15,908 nucleotides of DNA from an uncultured Eubacteriales bacterium (GTDB lineage: Bacteria > Bacillota > Clostridia > Oscillospirales > Acutalibacteraceae). Both the position numbers and the translations under genes were made by a program. Shown here one piece after another: positions 15,502-15,908 of the stretch. The notes beneath the pieces are model-generated. The model had not been told where the DNA came from, searched no databases, and saw only the letters and a list, made by a program, of their open reading frames with translations. The stretch is from assembly GCA_948815685.1 (NCBI GenBank), contig CAQJOC010000018.1, positions 1-15,908 of the forward strand. The letters are read 5' to 3'. Each line of letters starts with the position of its first letter. Positions within the stretch are counted from its first letter, which is position 1.

Positions 15502-15521
15502 CTGTTGAAATTTTTTGTCAA
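15494..15521 (-). promoter_or_regulatory. Promoter of the XRE-AlaA gene
   Basis: On the minus strand a perfect TTGACA (complement of 15516-15521) is followed after 16 bases by TAATAT (complement of 15494-15499). The start codon lies about 60 bases further on, at 15431, behind GGAGGA. This is the best -35 box in the window. Confidence 0.55.
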
Positions 15522-15709
15522 TGATTAAACTCAAGAGATTAAAATGCAATTATTGCAAAAGAAACACCGCATAATAGACGTTAATAATCTCCGAAATGCA
15601 AAAATAAATAGTGAGAGAAAAAATTTCCTACTTTTTACCATAATTATGCTGTAATGGCAAACAAAATTAAGCTGACAGAGGGCGTGTTCACGAAGGGTAA
15701 ACTAAAGGC
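15522..15709. other. Divergent intergenic region with possible IS left end
   Basis: This gap separates the minus-strand XRE-AlaA gene from the plus-strand transposase remnant. It contains a CATAATTATG palindrome near 15640-15650. From about 15678 the sequence GAGGGCGTGTTCACGAAGGG, about 32 bases before the transposase start, has the position and look of the left terminal repeat of an ISL2-group element. Because the right end lies outside the window, this terminal repeat cannot be confirmed by pairing. An in-frame TAA at 15698-15700 means the transposase cannot start earlier than 15710. Confidence 0.35.
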
Positions 15710-15908
15710 ATGAAAATAGAAATAGAAAATTATAAAAAAATTGAACAGATGTTTTCCAAACAAAAAAGTAAGCTCAAAATAAGTAATTTGGAGGTGATTA
15801 ATACCCTTTTATACATTTTAGAAAAAGGTAAAAAACTTTTAAAAATACTGGTAAAGACCAAAAAGAAAAAATTTTTTCTTATGGACAAAGCTTATGAAGG
15901 AGATGAAA
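15710..15908 (+). pseudogene. IS5-family (ISL2-like) transposase remnant with internal deletion, cut by window edge
   Basis: From ATG at 15710 the translation begins MKIEIENYKKIEQMF and continues through NLEVINTLLYILEKGKK, the usual N-terminus of ISL2-group IS5-family transposases. After this, family members continue with CKWRALP-like sequence and about 100 residues containing the first catalytic Asp. Here the frame passes directly into LLKILVKTKKKKFFLMDKAYEGDE, which resembles the later part of the DDE domain containing the DxAYEGD motif. The join is in frame, so an internal in-frame deletion is inferred near 15830-15840. AAAGG (15704-15708) is the only nearby binding site and is very close to the ATG. 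The rest lies beyond the window. Confidence 0.7.

Noticed and set aside
1..15908. CRISPR array, tRNA or rRNA genes, phage genes or a defence island
   Set aside because: No regularly spaced direct repeats, no tRNA cloverleaf or rRNA sequence, and no recognisable phage or defence proteins were seen on either strand.

Overview
The window is a low-GC, strongly AT-rich stretch with Firmicutes-type GGAGG ribosome binding sites, several TTG/GTG starts and two gene strings in an order usual for anaerobic Clostridia. No species is named, because nothing here fixes it. A SpoIIQ-like M23 protein hints at a sporulating lineage or a descendant of one.

Layout. Positions 1-95 hold a short, relatively GC-rich tail that I cannot identify. 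Positions 68-2514 carry rplS (ribosomal protein L19, with promoter and leader hairpin), lepB (signal peptidase I) and rbgA (50S-assembly GTPase). These are followed closely by rnhB (RNase HII), a YraN-family nuclease-fold protein and an M19 dipeptidase that overlaps it. A metallophosphoesterase follows at 4669-5361. From 5553 to 12161 lies a protein folding and quality-control block: tig, clpP, clpX, lon and ysxC. Trigger factor meets nascent chains, ClpXP and Lon are the ATP-dependent proteases, and YsxC is another ribosome-assembly GTPase. An M23 membrane-anchored protein (12852-13631) ends the plus-strand genes.

The right end is different. On the minus strand (15431-13887) sits a 514-residue protein that joins an N-terminal XRE-type helix-turn-helix to a complete AlaA-type alanine/glutamate aminotransferase. 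It has its own sigma-A-like promoter and an imperfect dyad over the -10. Beyond it, at the window edge, is an IS5-family (ISL2-like) transposase remnant that appears to have lost its middle by an in-frame deletion.

Three intergenic regions (about 4453-4610, 12340-12438 and 13699-13797) carry the same terminal inverted repeat, around CTGCAAAATCAA, with different centres. They look like relics of a small non-autonomous mobile element and sit directly behind plus-strand genes.

The core genes look intact and ordinary. The best candidates for something little described are the XRE-AlaA fusion with its putative operator and the small inverted-repeat family.
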